From Pleurodeles waltl (Eukaryota; Chordata; Amphibia; Caudata; Salamandridae), in the NCBI RefSeq assembly GCF_031143425.1, contig NC_090444.1, positions 1,317,205,324 to 1,317,269,323 of the forward strand: a DNA stretch of 64,000 nt. The letters are read 5' to 3'. Each line of letters begins with the position of its first letter. Position 1 is the stretch's first letter. Under the pieces are notes generated by a model. It was not told where the DNA came from, searched no databases, and worked only from the letters and a program-made list of their open reading frames with translations. The position numbers and the translations under genes are program-made. Of the stretch, positions 1 through 11,541 are shown piece by piece.

Positions 1-516
1 CCTCAAAATGTGGCTAAAAAAACATCTTTTCCTCACATTTCGGTGACAGAAAGTTCTGGAATCTGAGAGGAGCCACGAATTTCCTTCCACCCAGCGTTCC
101 CCCAAGTCTCCTGATAAAAATTATACCTCACTTGTGTGGGTAGTTCTAGCGCCTGCGACAGGAAATGTCCCAAAACACAAAGTGGGCACATCCCATTTTT
201 TGACAGAAAACAGAGCTGTTTTTTGCAAAGTGCCTACCTGTAGATTCTGGCCTCTAGCTCAGCCAGCACCTAGGGAAACCTACCAAACCTGTGCATTTTT
301 GAAAACTATAGACCTAGGGGAATCCAAGATGGGGTGACTTGTGGGGCTCTGACCAGGTTCTGTTACCCAGAATACTTTGCAAACCTCAAAATTCGGCTAA
401 AAAAACACATTTTCCTCACATTTCGGTGACAGAAAGTTCTGGAATCTGAGAGCAGCCACAAATTTCGTTCTACCCAGCGTTCCCCCAAGTCTCCTGATAA
501 AAATGATACCTCACTT

Positions 517-899
517 GTGTGGGTAGTCCTAGCGCCCGCGACAGGAAATGTCCCAAAACACAAAGTGGGCATATCCCATTTTTTGACAGAAAACAGAGCT
601 GTTTTTTGCAGAGTGCCTACCTGTAGATTTTGGCCTCTAGCTCAGCCGGCACCTAGGGAAACCTACCAAACCTGTGCATTTTTGAAAACTAGAGACCTAG
701 GGGAATCCAAGATGGGGTGACTTGTGGGGCTCTGACCAGGTTCTGTTACCCAGAATCGTTTGCAAACCTCCAAATTTGGCTACAAAAACACATTTTCCTC
801 ACATTTCGGTGACAGAAAGTTCTGGAATCTGAGAGGAGCCACAAATGTCCTTCTACCCAGCGTTCCCCCAAGTCTCCCGATAAAAATGATACCTCACTT
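517..899 (+). repeat. Representative A-type satellite monomer, 383 bp
   Basis: This monomer is diagnosed by a core that reads AAATGTCCC, then CACAAAGTGGGC (ATATCCC here, ACATCCC in most copies), then a T-rich stretch before GACAGAAAACAG. The next A monomer begins exactly 383 bp later. It contains a CCTAGG site in the ACCTAGGGAAACC stretch that later serves as an inversion breakpoint. I see no CENP-B box and no Pol III box pair. Confidence 0.9.
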
Positions 900-1655
900 G
901 TGTGGGTAGTCCTAGCGCCCGCGACAGGAAATGTCCCAAAACACAAAGTGGGCACATCCCATTTTTTGACAGAAAACAGAGCTGTTTTTTGCAAAGTGCC
1001 TACCTGTAGATTTTGGCCTCTAACTCAGCCGGCACCTAGGGAAACCTTCCAAACCTGTGCATTTTTGAAAACTAGAGACCTAGGGGAATCCAAGATGGGG
1101 TGACTTGTGGGGCTCTGACCAGGTTCTGTTACCCAGAATCCTTTGCAAACCTCAAAAGTTGGCAAAAAAAACATATTTTCCTCACATTTCGGTGACAGAA
1201 AGTTCTGTAATCTGAGAGGAGCCACAAATTTCCTTCCACCCAGCGTTCCCCCAAGTCTCCCGATAAAAATGGTACCTCACTTGTGTGGGTAGGCCTAGCG
1301 CCCGCGACAGGATATGCCCCAAAACACAACGTGGACACATCACAGAAAACAGAGTTGTTTTTTGCAAAGTGCCTACCTGTAGATTTTGGCCTGTAGCTCA
1401 GCCGGCACCTAGGGAAACCTACCAAACCTGTGCATTTTTGAATACTAGAGACCTAGGGGAATCCAAGATGGGGTGACTTGTGGGGCTCTGACCAGGTTCT
1501 CTTACCCAGAATCCTTTGCAAACCTCAAAATGTGGCTAAAAAAACATCTTTTCCTCACATTTCGGTGACAGAAAGTTCTGGAATCTGAGAGGAGCCACGA
1601 ATTTCCTTCCACCCAGCGTTCCCCCAAGTCTCCTGATAAAAATGATACCTCACTT

Positions 1656-3932
1656 GTGTGGGTAGTTCTAGCGCCTGCGACAGGAAATGTCCCAAAACAC
1701 AAAGTGGGCACATCCCATTTTTTGACAGAAAACAGAGCTGTTTTTTGCAAAGTGCCTACCTGTAGATTCTGGCCTCTAGCTCAGCCAGCACCTAGGGAAA
1801 CCTACCAAACCTGTGCATTTTTGAAAACTATAGACCTAGGGGAATCCAAGATGGGGTGACTTGTGGGGCTCTGACCAGGTTCTGTTACCCAGAATACTTT
1901 GCAAACCTCAAAATTCGGCTAAAAAAACACATTTTCCTCACATTTCGGTGACAGAAAGTTCTGGAATCTGAGAGGAGCCACAAATTTCGTTCTACCCAGC
2001 GTTCCCCCAAGTCTCCTGATAAAAATGATACCTCACTTGTGTGGGTAGTCCTAGCGCCCGCGACAGGAAATGTCCCAAAACACAAAGTGGGCATATCCCA
2101 TTTTTTGACAGAAAACAGAGCTGTTTTTTGCAGAGTGCCTACCTGTAGATTTTGGCCTCTAGCTCAGCCGGCACCTAGGGAAACCTACCAAACCTGTGCA
2201 TTTTTGAAAACTAGAGACCTAGGGGAATCCAAGATGGGGTGACTTGTGGGGCTCTGACCAGGTTCTGTTACCCAGAATCGTTTGCAAACCTCCAAATTTG
2301 GCTACAAAAACACATTTTCCTCACATTTCGGTGACAGAAAGTTCTGGAATCTGAGAGGAGCCACACATGTCCTTCTACCCAGCGTTCCCCCAAGTCTCCC
2401 GATAAAAATGATACCTCACTTGTGTGGGTAGTCCTAGCGCCCGCGACAGGAAATGTCCCAAAACACAAAGTGGGCACATCCCATTTTTTGACAGAAAACA
2501 GAGCTGTTTTTTGCAAAGTGCCTACCTGTAGATTTTGGCCTCTAACTCAGCCGGCACCTAGGGAAACCTTCCAAACCTGTGCATTTTTGAAAACTAGAGA
2601 CCTAGGGGAATCCAAGATGGGGTGACTTGTGGGGCTCTGACCAGGTTCTGTTACCCAGAATCCTTTGCAAACCTCAAAAGTTGGCAAAAAAAACATATTT
2701 TCCTCACATTTCGGTGACAGAAAGTTCTGTAATCTGAGAGGAGCCACAAATTTCCTTCCACCCAGCGTTCCCCCAAGTCTCCCGATAAAAATGGTACCTC
2801 ACTTGTGTGGGTAGGCCTAGCGCCCGCGACAGGATATGCCCCAAAACACAACGTGGACACATCACAGAAAACAGAGTTGTTTTTTGCAAAGTGCCTACCT
2901 GTAGATTTTGACCTCTAGCTCAGAAGACCTAGAGAAACCTACCAAACCTGTGCATTTCTGAAAACTAGAGACCTAGGGGAATCCAAGATGGGGTGACTTG
3001 TGGGGCTCTGAACAGGTTCTATTACCCAGAATCCTTTGCAAAACTCAAAATTTGGCTAAAAAACACACATTTTCCTCAAATTTCTGTGACAGAAAGTTCT
3101 GGAATCTGAGAGGAGCCACAAATTTCCTTCTACCCAGCGTTCCCCCAAGTCTCCCGATAAAAATGATACCTCACTTGTGTGGGTAGTCCTAGCGCCCGCG
3201 ACAGGAAATGTCCCAAAACACAAAGTGGGCACATCCCATTTTTTGACAGAAAACAGAGCTGTTTTTTGCAAAGTGCCTACCTGTAGATTTTGGCCTCTAG
3301 CTCAGCCGGCACCTAGGGAAACCTACCAAACCTGTGCATTTTTGAAAACTAGAGACCTCGGGGAATCAAAGATGGGGTGACTTGTGGGGCTCTGACCAGG
3401 TTCTTTTACCCAGAATCCTTTGCAAACCTCAAAAGTTGGCAAAAAAAACATATTTTCCTCACATTTCGGTGACAGAAAGTTCTGTAATCTGAGAGGAGCC
3501 ACAAATTTCCTTCCACCCAGCGTTCCCCCAAGTCTCCCGATAAAAATGGTACCTCACTTGTGTGGGTAGGCCTAGCGCCCGCGACAGGATATGCCCCAAA
3601 ACACAACGTGGACACATCACAGAAAACAGAGTTGTTTTTTGCAAAGTGCCTACCTGTAGATTTTGGCCTGTAGCTCAGCCGGCACCTAGGGAAACCTACC
3701 AAACCTGTGCATTTTTGAATACTAGAGACCTAGGGGAATCCAAGATGGGGTGACTTGTGGGGCTCTGACCAGGTTCTCTTACCCAGAATCCTTTGCAAAC
3801 CTCAAAATGTGGCTAAAAAAACATCTTTTCCTCACATTTCGGTGACAGAAAGTTCTGGAATCTGAGAGGAGCCACGAATTTCCTTCCACCCAGCGTTCCC
3901 CCAAGTCTCCTGATAAAAATGATACCTCACTT
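1656..3932 (+). repeat. Higher-order repeat unit, 2,277 bp (six monomers)
   Basis: Distinctive variants recur exactly 2,277 bp downstream: the ATTCGGCT variant, the CACATGTCC variant, the short monomer lacking part of the CTCAGCCGGCACC stretch near 2920, and the CACACATTTTCC variant near 3062. The match to 3933 onward holds to about 5667 and then fails, so the next unit is recombined. The unit is four A and two B monomers. Confidence 0.85.
3560..3932 (+). repeat. Representative B-type satellite monomer, 373 bp
   Basis: This form differs from the A form in the core: ATATGCCCC and CAACGTGGACACATCAC replace the A-type core, and about 10 bp of the T-rich stretch before CAGAAAACAG is absent. That accounts for the 373 versus 383 bp lengths. 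Outside this core the two forms are nearly the same, so they are alleles of one monomer family rather than different satellites. Confidence 0.88.
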
Positions 3933-6900
3933 GTGTGGGTAGTTCTAGCGCCTGCGACAGGAAATGTCCCAAAACACAAAGTGGGCACATCCCATTTTTT
4001 GACAGAAAACAGAGCTGTTTTTTGCAAAGTGCCTACCTGTAGATTCTGGCCTCTAGCTCAGCCAGCACCTAGGGAAACCTACCAAACCTGTGCATTTTTG
4101 AAAACTATAGACCTAGGGGAATCCAAGATGGGGTGACTTGTGGGGCTCTGACCAGGTTCTGTTACCCAGAATACTTTGCAAACCTCAAAATTCGGCTAAA
4201 AAAACACATTTTCCTCACATTTCGGTGACAGAAAGTTCTGGAATCTGAGAGGAGCCACAAATTTCGTTCTACCCAGCGTTCCCCCAAGTCTCCTGATAAA
4301 AATGATACCTCACTTGTGTGGGTAGTCCTAGCGCCCGCGACAGGAAATGTCCCAAAACACAAAGTGGGCATATCCCATTTTTTGACAGAAAACAGAGCTG
4401 TTTTTTGCAGAGTGCCTACCTGTAGATTTTGGCCTCTAGCTCAGCCGGCACCTAGGGAAACCTACCAAACCTGTGCATTTTTGAAAACTAGAGACCTAGG
4501 GGAATCCAAGATGGGGTGACTTGTGGGGCTCTGACCAGGTTCTGTTACCCAGAATCGTTTGCAAACCTCCAAATTTGGCTACAAAAACACATTTTCCTCA
4601 CATTTCGGTGACAGAAAGTTCTGGAATCTGAGAGGAGCCACACATGTCCTTCTACCCAGCGTTCCCCCAAGTCTCCCGATAAAAATGATACCTCACTTGT
4701 GTGGGTAGTCCTAGCGCCCGCGACAGGAAATGTCCCAAAACACAAAGTGGGCACATCCCATTTTTTGACAGAAAACAGAGCTGTTTTTTGCAAAGTGCCT
4801 ACCTGTAGATTTTGGCCTCTAACTCAGCCGGCACCTAGGGAAACCTTCCAAACCTGTGCATTTTTGAAAACTAGAGACCTAGGGGAATCCAAGATGGGGT
4901 GACTTGTGGGGCTCTGACCAGGTTCTGTTACCCAGAATCCTTTGCAAACCTCAAAAGTTGGCAAAAAAAACATATTTTCCTCACATTTCGGTGACAGAAA
5001 GTTCTGTAATCTGAGAGGAGCCACAAATTTCCTTCCACCCAGCGTTCCCCCAAGTCTCCCGATAAAAATGGTACCTCACTTGTGTGGGTAGGCCTAGCGC
5101 CCGCGACAGGATATGCCCCAAAACACAACGTGGACACATCACAGAAAACAGAGTTGTTTTTTGCAAAGTGCCTACCTGTAGATTTTGACCTCTAGCTCAG
5201 AAGACCTAGAGAAACCTACCAAACCTGTGCATTTCTGAAAACTAGAGACCTAGGGGAATCCAAGATGGGGTGACTTGTGGGGCTCTGAACAGGTTCTATT
5301 ACCCAGAATCCTTTGCAAAACTCAAAATTTGGCTAAAAAACACACATTTTCCTCAAATTTCGGTGACAGAAAGTTCTGGAATCTGAGAGGAGCCACAAAT
5401 TTCCTTCTACCCAGCGTTCCCCCAAGTCTCCCGATAAAAATGATACCTCACTTGTGTGGGTAGTCCTAGCGCCCGCGACAGGAAATGTCCCAAAACACAA
5501 AGTGGGCACATCCCATTTTTTGACAGAAAACAGAGCTGTTTTTTGCAAAGTGCCTACCTGTAGATTTTGGCCTCTAGCTCAGCCGGCACCTAGGGAAACC
5601 TACCAAACCTGTGCATTTTTTAAAACTAGAGACCTCGGGGAATCAAAGATGGGGTGACTTGTGGGGCTCTGACCAGGTTCTTTTACCCAGAATCCTTTGC
5701 AAACCTCAAAATGTGGCTAAAAAAACATATTTTCCTCACATTTCGGTGAGAGAAAGTTCTGGAATCTGAGAGGAGCCACAAATTTCCTTCCACCCAGCGT
5801 TCCCCCAAGTCTCCCAATAAAAATGGTACCTCACTTGTGTGGGTAGGCCTAGCGCCCGCAACAGGATATGCCCCAAAACACAACGTGGACACATCACAGA
5901 AAACAGAGCTGTTTTTTGCAAAGTGCCTACCTGTAGATTTTGGCCTCTAGCTCAGCCGGCACCTAGGGAAACCTACCAAACCTCTGCATTTTGGAAAACT
6001 AGAGACCTAGGGGAATCCAAGATGGGGTGACTTGTGGGGCTCTGACCAGGTTCTGTTACCCAGAATCCTTTGCAAACCTCAAAATTTGGCTAAAAAACAT
6101 ATTTTCCTCACATTTCGGTGACAGAAAGTTCTGGAATCTGAGAGGAGCCACAAATGTCCTTCCACCCAGTGTTCCCCCAAGTCTCCCGATAAAAACAGTA
6201 CCTCACTTGTGTGGGTAGGCCTAGCGCCCGCAACAGGATATGCCTCAAAACACAACGTGGACACATCACAGAAAACAGAGCTGTTTTTTGCAAAGTGCCT
6301 ACCTGTAGATTTTGGCCTCTAGTTCAGCCGGCATCTAGGGAAACCTACCAAATCTGTGCATTTTTCAAAACTAGAGACCTAGGGGAATCCAAGATGGGGT
6401 GACTTTTGGGGCTCTGACCAGGTTCTGTTACCCAGAATCCTTTGCAAACCTCAAAATTTGGCTAAAATAACACATTTTCCTCACATTTCGGTGACAGAAA
6501 GTTCTGGAATCTGAGAGGAGCCACAAATTTCCTTCCACCCAGCGTTCCCCCAAGTCTCCCGATAAAAATGATACCTCACTTGTGTGGGTAGTTCTAGCGC
6601 CCGCGACAGGAAATGTCCCAAAACACAAAGTATGCACATCTCATTTTTTGACAGAAAACAGAGCTGTTTTTTGCAAAGTGCCTACCTGTAGATTTTGGCC
6701 TCTAGCTCAGCCGGCACCTAGGGAAACCTACCAAACCTGTGCATTTTTGAAAACTAGAGTCCTAGGGGAATCCAAGATGGGGTGACTTCTGGGTCTCTGA
6801 CCAGGTTCTCTTACCCAGAATCCTTTGCAAACCTCAAAATGTGGCTAAAAAAACATCTTTTCCTCACATTTCGGTGACAGAAAGTTCTGGAATCTGAGAG

Positions 6901-7761
6901 GAGCCACAAACTTCCTTCCACCCAGCGTTCCCCCAAGTCTCCCGATACAAAATGGTACCTCACTTGTGTGGGTAGGCCTAGCGCCCGCGACAGGATATGC
7001 CCCAAAACACAACGTGGAAACATCACAGAAAACAGAGTTGTTTTTTGCAAAGTGCCTACCTGTAGATTTTGGCCTCTAGCTCAGCCGGCACCTAGGGAAA
7101 CCTACCAAACCTGTGCATTTTTGAAAACTAGAGACCTAGGGGAATCCAAGATGGGGTGACTTGTGGGGCTCTGACCAGGTTCTGTTACCCAGAATCCTTT
7201 GCAAACCTCAAAATTTGCCTAATCATATTTTCCTCACATTTCGGTGACAGAAAGTTCTGGAATCTGAGAGGAGCCATAAATTTCCTTCCACCCAGCGTTC
7301 CCCCAAGTCTCCCGATAAAAATGGTACCTCACTTGTGTGGGTAGGCCTAGCGTCCGCAACAGGATATGCCCCAAAACACAACGTGGACACATCACAGAAA
7401 ACAGAGCTGTTTTTTTGCAAAGTGCCTACCTGTAGATTTTGGCGTCTAGCTCAGCCGGCACCTAGGGAAACCTACCAAACCTGTGCATTTTTGAAAACTA
7501 GAGACCTAGGGGAATCCAAGATGGGGTGACTTGTGGGGCTCTGACCAGGTTCTGTTACCCAGAATCGTTTGCAAACCTCAATATGTGGCTAAAAAAGCAC
7601 ATTTTGCTCACAATTCGGTGACAGAAAGTTCTGGAATCTGAGAGGAGCCACAAATTTCCTTCCACCCAGCGTTCCCCCAAGTCTCCCGATAAAAATGATA
7701 CCTCACTTGTGTGGGTAGTCCTAGCGCCCGCGACAGGAAATGTCCCAAAACACAAAGTGGG

Positions 7762-8042
7762 TTTCCCTAGGTGCCGGCTGAGCTAGAGGCCAAAATCTAC
7801 AGCTAGGCACTTTGAAAAAAAACAGCTCTGTTTTCTGTCAAAAAATTTGATGTGCCCACTTTGTGTTTTGGGACATTTCCTGTCGCGGGCGCTAGGACTA
7901 CCCACACAAGTGAGGTATCATTTTTATCGGGAGACTTGGGGGAACGCTGGGTAGAAGGACATTTGTGGCTCCTCTCAGATTCCAGAACTTTCTGTCACCG
8001 AAATGTGAGGAAAATGTGTTTTTTTAGCCAAATTTTGAGGTT
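7762..8042 (-). repeat. Satellite block 2, reverse orientation, left part
   Basis: A reverse-strand monomer starts here directly after CACAAAGTGGG of the forward block. It is cut at ...GAGGTT by the solo LTR and resumes at 9667 with GGTTTGCAAAGG, so the two parts are one interrupted block. Confidence 0.95.
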
Positions 8043-8648
8043 TGATGAAGCAGAAAATGAAGGTTTTACATTTACTAACACGTAAACGTAGTGTGAAATA
8101 ATCATGTGTGACTTTAACCGAACTAATAAAGATTGTACGGGGACAAAATGTGCCCTCAGAGTAGTTTGCCAACATTTATAAGCGTGCTTTATATAACGTG
8201 GTGTATTAGAATTGCACTAATCCGACATAATCGTAAACGTGTGCTATGATTTGCTTGCTTGAAATGTTTTAGCTTAGCATTACTTTAGCGGAGGCTTTGG
8301 CCTAGTTGCCTGGTCTCACGGTTTAGATGCTCGTATTTTTCCAATGTGCTATTAAACGTGTATTTTGCTTGAAGCTGTACTTTTCCACAGAAACCGTTCA
8401 CATGCTTATCTTAAGGTTTCGTGCCAGCCTGGCATATTTTCTCTTTACTCCAAGGTCGATTTGCAGGTGCGGACAATGGAGGCTCTGAAAGTGAGCTAAT
8501 TGGTAGACAATGTTGCAACTTGCGTACCCATCTCCAAGGATAATGTATGCTTAAGTAAAAGCTTGAGAACTGTCGTTTTTGATTGGACAATTTGAAGCTA
8601 ACCTATGAACCCTCCAATGGAAGACCCTACTGGATTCGAACTGTTGTC

Positions 8649-8656
8649 TATAAAAA
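8649..8656 (+). promoter_or_regulatory. TATA-like box of the solo LTR
   Basis: TATAAAAA lies about 600 bp into the LTR, followed by a GC-richer stretch. This suggests a Pol II start near 8680. It is a motif only; there is no evidence of activity. Confidence 0.5.
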
Positions 8657-9415
8657 CCAGGTGCACGAGAAGAAGGTAGCCATTGCGAGATCATTGCAGC
8701 CATTACCAGCTCGATACCCGCCATTTTGCAGACTTCGTAGCTATTATGGCCCACTTTGCTGCGACGCCATTTTGAAAGAGACTTTTGATTCTTTCTCTAA
8801 TCGAGAGAAAGAGACTTTAAATGATTCTGGCCCTAGAGACTTTAACTTTGATTTGATCCCTTTGCATGAAGTAGTAGTTTTACCTTGCCGCCGTGAGGCA
8901 ATTGCCCCGTCCACCCCTGCCCCCTTAGTCCCGTCCCATGCTGATCGAAACGGTACCCATGCTGACCGAAGAACGGTACCTGTGAGACGAAGACTTCCTT
9001 GATTGCTGATCGTAATTGGTAAATATGAAAGGAAATTGTAAAATTGCATTGTGTTTCTCTTAGGTAACCAACTGCTGATTTTGATAAGAGCCCTAGTTAG
9101 GAGTTTTCTAAATTAATGTTGCTAAATTGTTTTTGCATGAAGTCCCACATGCCGATGCTAATTTGAGGTTAGACGAGGATTCCATATGTTGCACGATGCA
9201 ATTTAAGATCTTGTTATGCTGACTAAATGTATGCGATTAGTTCGTTACAGATTATCGTATTAGTGATTTGCATTGCCATTATCGAATGTCTTGTGATTCA
9301 AATGCTTCATAGATTGCACCTGTTTCGCCGCTATGGACAGCTATTAATGTTCATTTATGTTTATCATTTGGTGTTGAGACACATTTACATTGTGCTAGCT
9401 TTGTTAATATAGGGA

Positions 9416-9441
9416 AATAAAATTCACTAACATTGAATAAA
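9416..9441 (+). promoter_or_regulatory. Polyadenylation signals of the solo LTR
   Basis: Two AATAAA hexamers (9416-9421 and 9436-9441) are followed by a GT-rich stretch (TGGTGTGGTT), the usual layout of a polyadenylation site. They would mark the R/U5 end of the LTR and support plus-strand orientation. Confidence 0.55.
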
Positions 9442-9666
9442 CTGGTGTGGTTATTCCCGACTGAAAGATCAGGGTTCGCCGAAATGTATTCTGGATTAAT
9501 TGTTAAGTGTTATGTTGATCAGGGCATTGCTTATGTTCGTTATTTATTATGGATTTGACGCAATTGATCGATTAGGAGTACAGAGAGTTCCCACTTAGTC
9601 AAAAGATTCATCGGCCTAAGGAGCGTCCGAATAGAGGTAAAATTACTAGTACGGACTGCTCTATCA

Positions 9667-10557
9667 GGTTTGCAAAGGATTCTGGGTAACAGAATCTGGT
9701 CAGAGCCCCACAAGTCACCCCATCTTGGATTCCCCTAGGTCTCTAGTTTTAAAAAATGCACCGGTTTGGTAGGTTTCCCTAGGTGCCGGCTGAGCTAGAG
9801 GCCAAAATCTACAGGTAGGCACTTTGCAAAAAACAGCTCTGTTTTCTGTCAAAAAATGGGATGTGCCCACTTTGTGTTTTGGGACATTTCCTGTCGCGGG
9901 CCCTAGGACTACCCACACAAGTGAGGTACCATTTTTATCGGGAGACTTGGGGGAACGCTGGGTGGAAGGAAATTTGTGGCTCCTCTCAGATTCCAGAACT
10001 TTCTGTCACCGAAATGTGAGGAAAAGATGTTTTTTTAGCCACATTTTGAGGTTTGCAAAGGATTCTGGGCAACAGAACCTGGTCAGAGCCCCAAAAGTCA
10101 CCCCATCTTGGATTCCCCTAGGTCCCTAGTTTTAAAAAATGCACAGGTTTGGTAGGTTTCCCTAGGTGTCGGCTGAGCTAGAGGCCAGAATCTACAGGTA
10201 GGCACTTTGCAAAAAACAGCTCTGTTTTCTGTGATGTGTCCACGTTGTGTTTTGGGGCATATCTTGTTGAGGGCGCTAGGCCTACCCACACAAGTGAGAA
10301 ACCATTTGTATCTGGAGACTTGGGAGAACACTGGGTGGAAGGAAATTTGTGGCTCCTCTCAGATTCCAGAACTTTCTGTCACCGAAATGTGAGGAAAATA
10401 TGTTTTTTTAGGCAAATTTTGAGATTTGCAAAGGATTCCGGGTAACGAACCTGGTCAGAGCCCCACAAGTCACCCCATCTTGGATTCCCCTAGGTCTCTA
10501 GTTTTCAAAAATGCACAGGTTTGGTAGGTTCCCCTGAGCTAGAGGCCAAAATCTACA
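9667..10557 (-). repeat. Satellite block 2, reverse orientation, right part
   Basis: This continues the monomer interrupted by the solo LTR. The last monomer has an internal deletion near 10530 (the bases between TAGGTT and TGAGCTAG are missing). The same deletion recurs at 13053, 2,526 bp later. The block ends at AAAATCTACA, where orientation flips. Confidence 0.95.
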
Positions 10558-11541
10558 ATCTACTTGTGGGGCTCTGACCAGGTTCTGTTACCCAGAATCC
10601 TTTGCAAACCTCAAAACGTGGCAAAAAAAAATATTTTCCTCACATTTCGGTGACAGAAAGTTCTGTAATCTGAGAGGAGCCACAAATTTCCTTCCACCCA
10701 GCGTTCCCCCAAGTCTCCCGATAAAAATGGTACCTCACTTGTGTGGGTAAGCCTTGCGCCCGCGACAGGATATGCCCGAAAACACAACGTGGACACATCA
10801 CAGAAAACAGAGCTGTTTTTCGCAGAGTGCCTACCTGTAGATTTTGGCCTCTAGCTCAGCCGGCACCTAGGGAAACCTACGAAACCTGTGCATTTTTGAA
10901 AACTAGAGACCTAGGGGAATCCAAGATGGGGTGACTTGTGGGGCTCTGACCAGGTTCTGTTACCCAGAATCCTTTGCAAACCTCAAAATGTGCTTAAAAA
11001 AACATATTTTCCTCACATTTCGGTGACAGAAAGTTCTGGAATCTGAGAGGAGCCACAAATTTCCTTCCACCCAGCGTTCCCCCAAGTCTCCCGATAAAAA
11101 TGGTACCTCACTTGTGTGGGTAGGCCTAGCTCCCGCGACAGGATATGCCCCAAAACACAACGTGGATACAATACAGAAAACAGAGCTGTTTTTTGCAAAG
11201 TGCCTACCTGTAGATTTTGGCCTCTAGCTCAGCCGGTACCTAGGGAAACCTACCAAACTTGTGCATTTTTGAAAACTAGAGACCTAGGGGAATCCAAGAT
11301 GGGGTGACTTGTGGGGCTCTGACCAGGTTCTGTTACCCAGAATCCTTTGCAAACCTCAAGATTTGGATAAAAAAAGCACATTTTCCTCACATTTCGGTGA
11401 CAGAAAGTTCTGGAATCTGAAAGGAGCCACAAATTTCCTTCTACCCAGCGTTCCCCCAAGTCTCCCGATAAAAATTATACCTCACTTGTGTGTGTAATCC
11501 TAGCGCCCCGCGACAGGAAATGTCCCAAAACACAAAGTGGG
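10558..11541 (+). repeat. Satellite block 3, forward orientation
   Basis: A 984-bp forward block opens at the ATCTACTTGTGGGG junction and closes at CACAAAGTGGG. It is the forward arm of the first copy of the 2,526-bp composite unit. Confidence 0.95.

Larger units (their letters stand above)
1..7761 (+). repeat. Satellite block 1, forward orientation
   Basis: About 20 tandem head-to-tail monomers; the window opens in mid-monomer. Most are A monomers (383 bp) with interspersed B monomers (373 bp). A 2,277-bp six-monomer higher-order repeat is visible at 1656-3932 and again from 3933. The stretch 134-1655 is the same series with two monomers missing (1,522 bp). From about 5670 the monomers are more varied and mostly B type. 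The block ends at 7761, where the strand of the satellite flips. The short ORFs of 60-100 codons on both strands recur only because the monomer recurs; I do not call them genes. Confidence 0.97.
8043..9666. mobile_element. Solo LTR of an unidentified LTR retroelement, 1,624 bp
   Basis: This is non-satellite sequence with the marks of a solo LTR. It begins TGATGAAGCAG and ends CTGCTCTATCA, so it is TG...CA with imperfect inverted ends (about 9 of 11 positions). The satellite on its two sides joins perfectly if a 4-bp duplication GGTT (8039-8042 and 9667-9670) is removed. Read left to right it has a TATA-like box at 8649 and polyadenylation signals at 9416 and 9436, in the order expected for an LTR on the plus strand. 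A 4-bp duplication and great length fit an endogenous retrovirus or a gypsy-like element. No internal region, primer site or coding domain is present. The ORFs inside (for example 8583-9002) have no recognisable domain. The family is not identified. Confidence 0.82.

Noticed and set aside
8625..8720. tRNA or tRNA-derived SINE on the minus strand (a B-box-like AGTTCGAATCC)
   Set aside because: No proper A box at the right distance and no cloverleaf arms or CCA end could be laid out.
8583..9002. 139-codon ORF inside the solo LTR
   Set aside because: It has no recognisable domain and overlaps the TATA box and putative R region; chance openness is the simplest reading.
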